Source: an uncultured Erysipelotrichaceae bacterium (GTDB lineage Bacteria > Bacillota_I > Bacilli_A > Erysipelotrichales > Erysipelotrichaceae). Taken from it: a stretch of 6,648 nucleotides of DNA. Position 1 is the stretch's first letter, and every line of letters starts with the position of its first letter. The notes below the pieces were generated by a model. It was not told where the DNA came from, did not search any database, and saw only the letters and a program-made list of their open reading frames with translations. This document shows, piece after piece, positions 6,040 to 6,648 of the stretch. Both the position numbers and the translations under genes were made by a program. Location of the stretch: NCBI GenBank assembly GCA_900314345.1, contig OMUX01000116.1, positions 1 to 6,648 on the forward strand, in the 5' to 3' direction.

Positions 6040-6560
6040 AAGGAATGCATACGATACATATCACTTCCAGACGTGTTGCCTACACCCTGGAGCTTTCACG
6101 CAAAGTATCTGTAATCAAAGGAAACAGCGGTACGGGAAAAAGTTCCATGATCCGCCTGATTTCCGATTATCTGGAGCTTGGCAAAGACTCGGGAATCAAA
6201 ATAGCAGTCAGTTCATCTGCAGAACTGATGGTGCTCTCGAATACATCTGACTGGCAGAATATTCTGTCTGCTGTAAAGAATACAATTCTCTTCATCGATG
6301 AAGATGTCAGGTACATTTACACAAAAGCATTCCAGCAGGAACTATGGAAAGCAGACTGCTATACCGTGATAAGAGAAAGAAGCGGGGGTTTAAATGGCAA
6401 TGCGTTTGACATAGGTGAAGTGTAGGAGGTTGGAAGTAGAGAAAGGGGAAAAGGAAGAGTGACAGAAATGTATCAGCTGTATGAAGAAAAACACGAAAAA
6501 AATGATTTCAGTCTTTTCCTGGCCGAAGATTCCAACAGCGGTTGGATTATAGTTTTCTAG
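6036..6560 (+). pseudogene. Small P-loop ATPase paired with DUF4869, in-frame TAG
   Basis: The Walker A motif is GNSGTGKS at 29-36 and the Walker B motif is ILFIDED at 84-90. The sequence then runs to a TAG at 6423-6425 (codon 130). Beyond it the same frame stays open and protein-like (EVGSRE, VTEMYQLYEE, FSLFLAEDSNSG) to a second TAG at 6558-6560. Homologues I recall, sometimes mislabelled as translation initiation factor 2, have an aromatic residue at the TAG position and an EDSNSG-like motif near the C-terminus, so the TAG most simply replaces a Tyr codon. A one-base shift near 6541 would extend the protein as LDYSFLEVFPVYDAM to a TGA at 6641-6643, overlapping the next gene. AGGAGG (6024-6029) supports ATG 6036. 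The gene overlaps the DUF4869 frame by four bases. The role is unknown; ATP binding is likely from the motifs. Confidence 0.7.
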
Positions 6561-6575
6561 AAGTTTTCCCTGTAT

Positions 6576-6648
6576 ATGATGCTATGATTCTCAGAGATTA
6601 TTGCAGGGAGATGAACGCATGGCAAAACATGAAGGAAAACTGAGAAGA
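6576..6648 (+). repeat. Direct repeat, copy 2 (window end)
   Basis: This segment is identical to 1-73 except for G at 6594 (C at 19). It includes the same ribosome binding site and the same start codon of the membrane-protein gene, and it stops at the window edge. Confidence 0.95.
6619..6648 (+). CDS. Start of a second copy of the DUF2238/YjdF-like gene (partial)
   Basis: The first ten codons (MAKHEGKLRR) are identical to those of the gene at 44-973, with the same AGGGAG ribosome binding site at 6605-6610. The gene runs off the window. It is either a real second copy or the same gene seen twice in a circular or terminally redundant sequence. Confidence 0.8.
   Translation, partial: MAKHEGKLRR

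Noticed and set aside
6423..6425. TAG read as an amino acid (recoding)
   Set aside because: TAG ends the fic gene and the HTH remnant normally, and the adjacent DUF4869 gene is also broken, so a nonsense mutation is simpler.
1..6648. CRISPR array, tRNA or rRNA
   Set aside because: I saw no regularly spaced short repeats, cloverleaf or conserved rRNA sequence on either strand.

Overview
The window looks like an accessory, decaying stretch of a Firmicutes (Bacillota) chromosome. A gut Erysipelotrichia-type host is my best guess, from moderate GC, strong purine-rich ribosome binding sites, a PRD antiterminator fragment, a Dps/Fur pair and an IS1634-type transposase. The taxonomic call is inference.

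Layout. Positions 1-995 hold an intact six-helix membrane protein (DUF2238/YjdF-like) and its terminator. Convergent with it, 988-1288 is the C-terminal part of an XRE-type helix-turn-helix gene, cut off exactly where the right end of an IS200/IS605-type (TnpB) element begins. Only that right end remains (1289 to about 1480), with several hairpins that suggest a TnpB guide-RNA (omega/reRNA) scaffold. It abuts an apparently complete IS1634-family element (about 1480-3320) with an intact 548-residue DDE transposase. The element's right end touches a Fic AMP-transferase gene (3370-4383) that has lost its first codons. About 200 bp of GC-rich, hairpin-dense non-coding DNA follows (4420-4600), possibly a second orphan TnpB right end.

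The next segment is a rearrangement scar. About 77 residues of a BglG/LicT-type PRD domain lie on the minus strand (4640-4870), joined head-on to the last 55 or so residues of a Dps protein on the plus strand (to 5062). An automatic caller would read across both as one false 141-residue ORF. An intact Fur/PerR-family regulator (5105-5500) and a good terminator follow. The last 1.1 kb holds a coupled pair, a DUF4869-like protein and a small P-loop ATPase. Both are broken: the first by a one-base frameshift, the second by an in-frame TAG and probably a second one-base frameshift.

The last 73 bases repeat the first 73 bases with a single mismatch and contain the start of the membrane-protein gene again. 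The sequence is therefore either circular or terminally redundant, or part of a tandem duplication of about 6.6 kb. In either case the DUF4869/ATPase pair lies directly upstream of the membrane-protein gene. I found no tRNA, rRNA or CRISPR array. The most novel material is the uncharacterised DUF4869/ATPase pair, the two orphan structured-RNA segments, and the density of gene remnants around apparently functional Fic, Fur and transposase genes.
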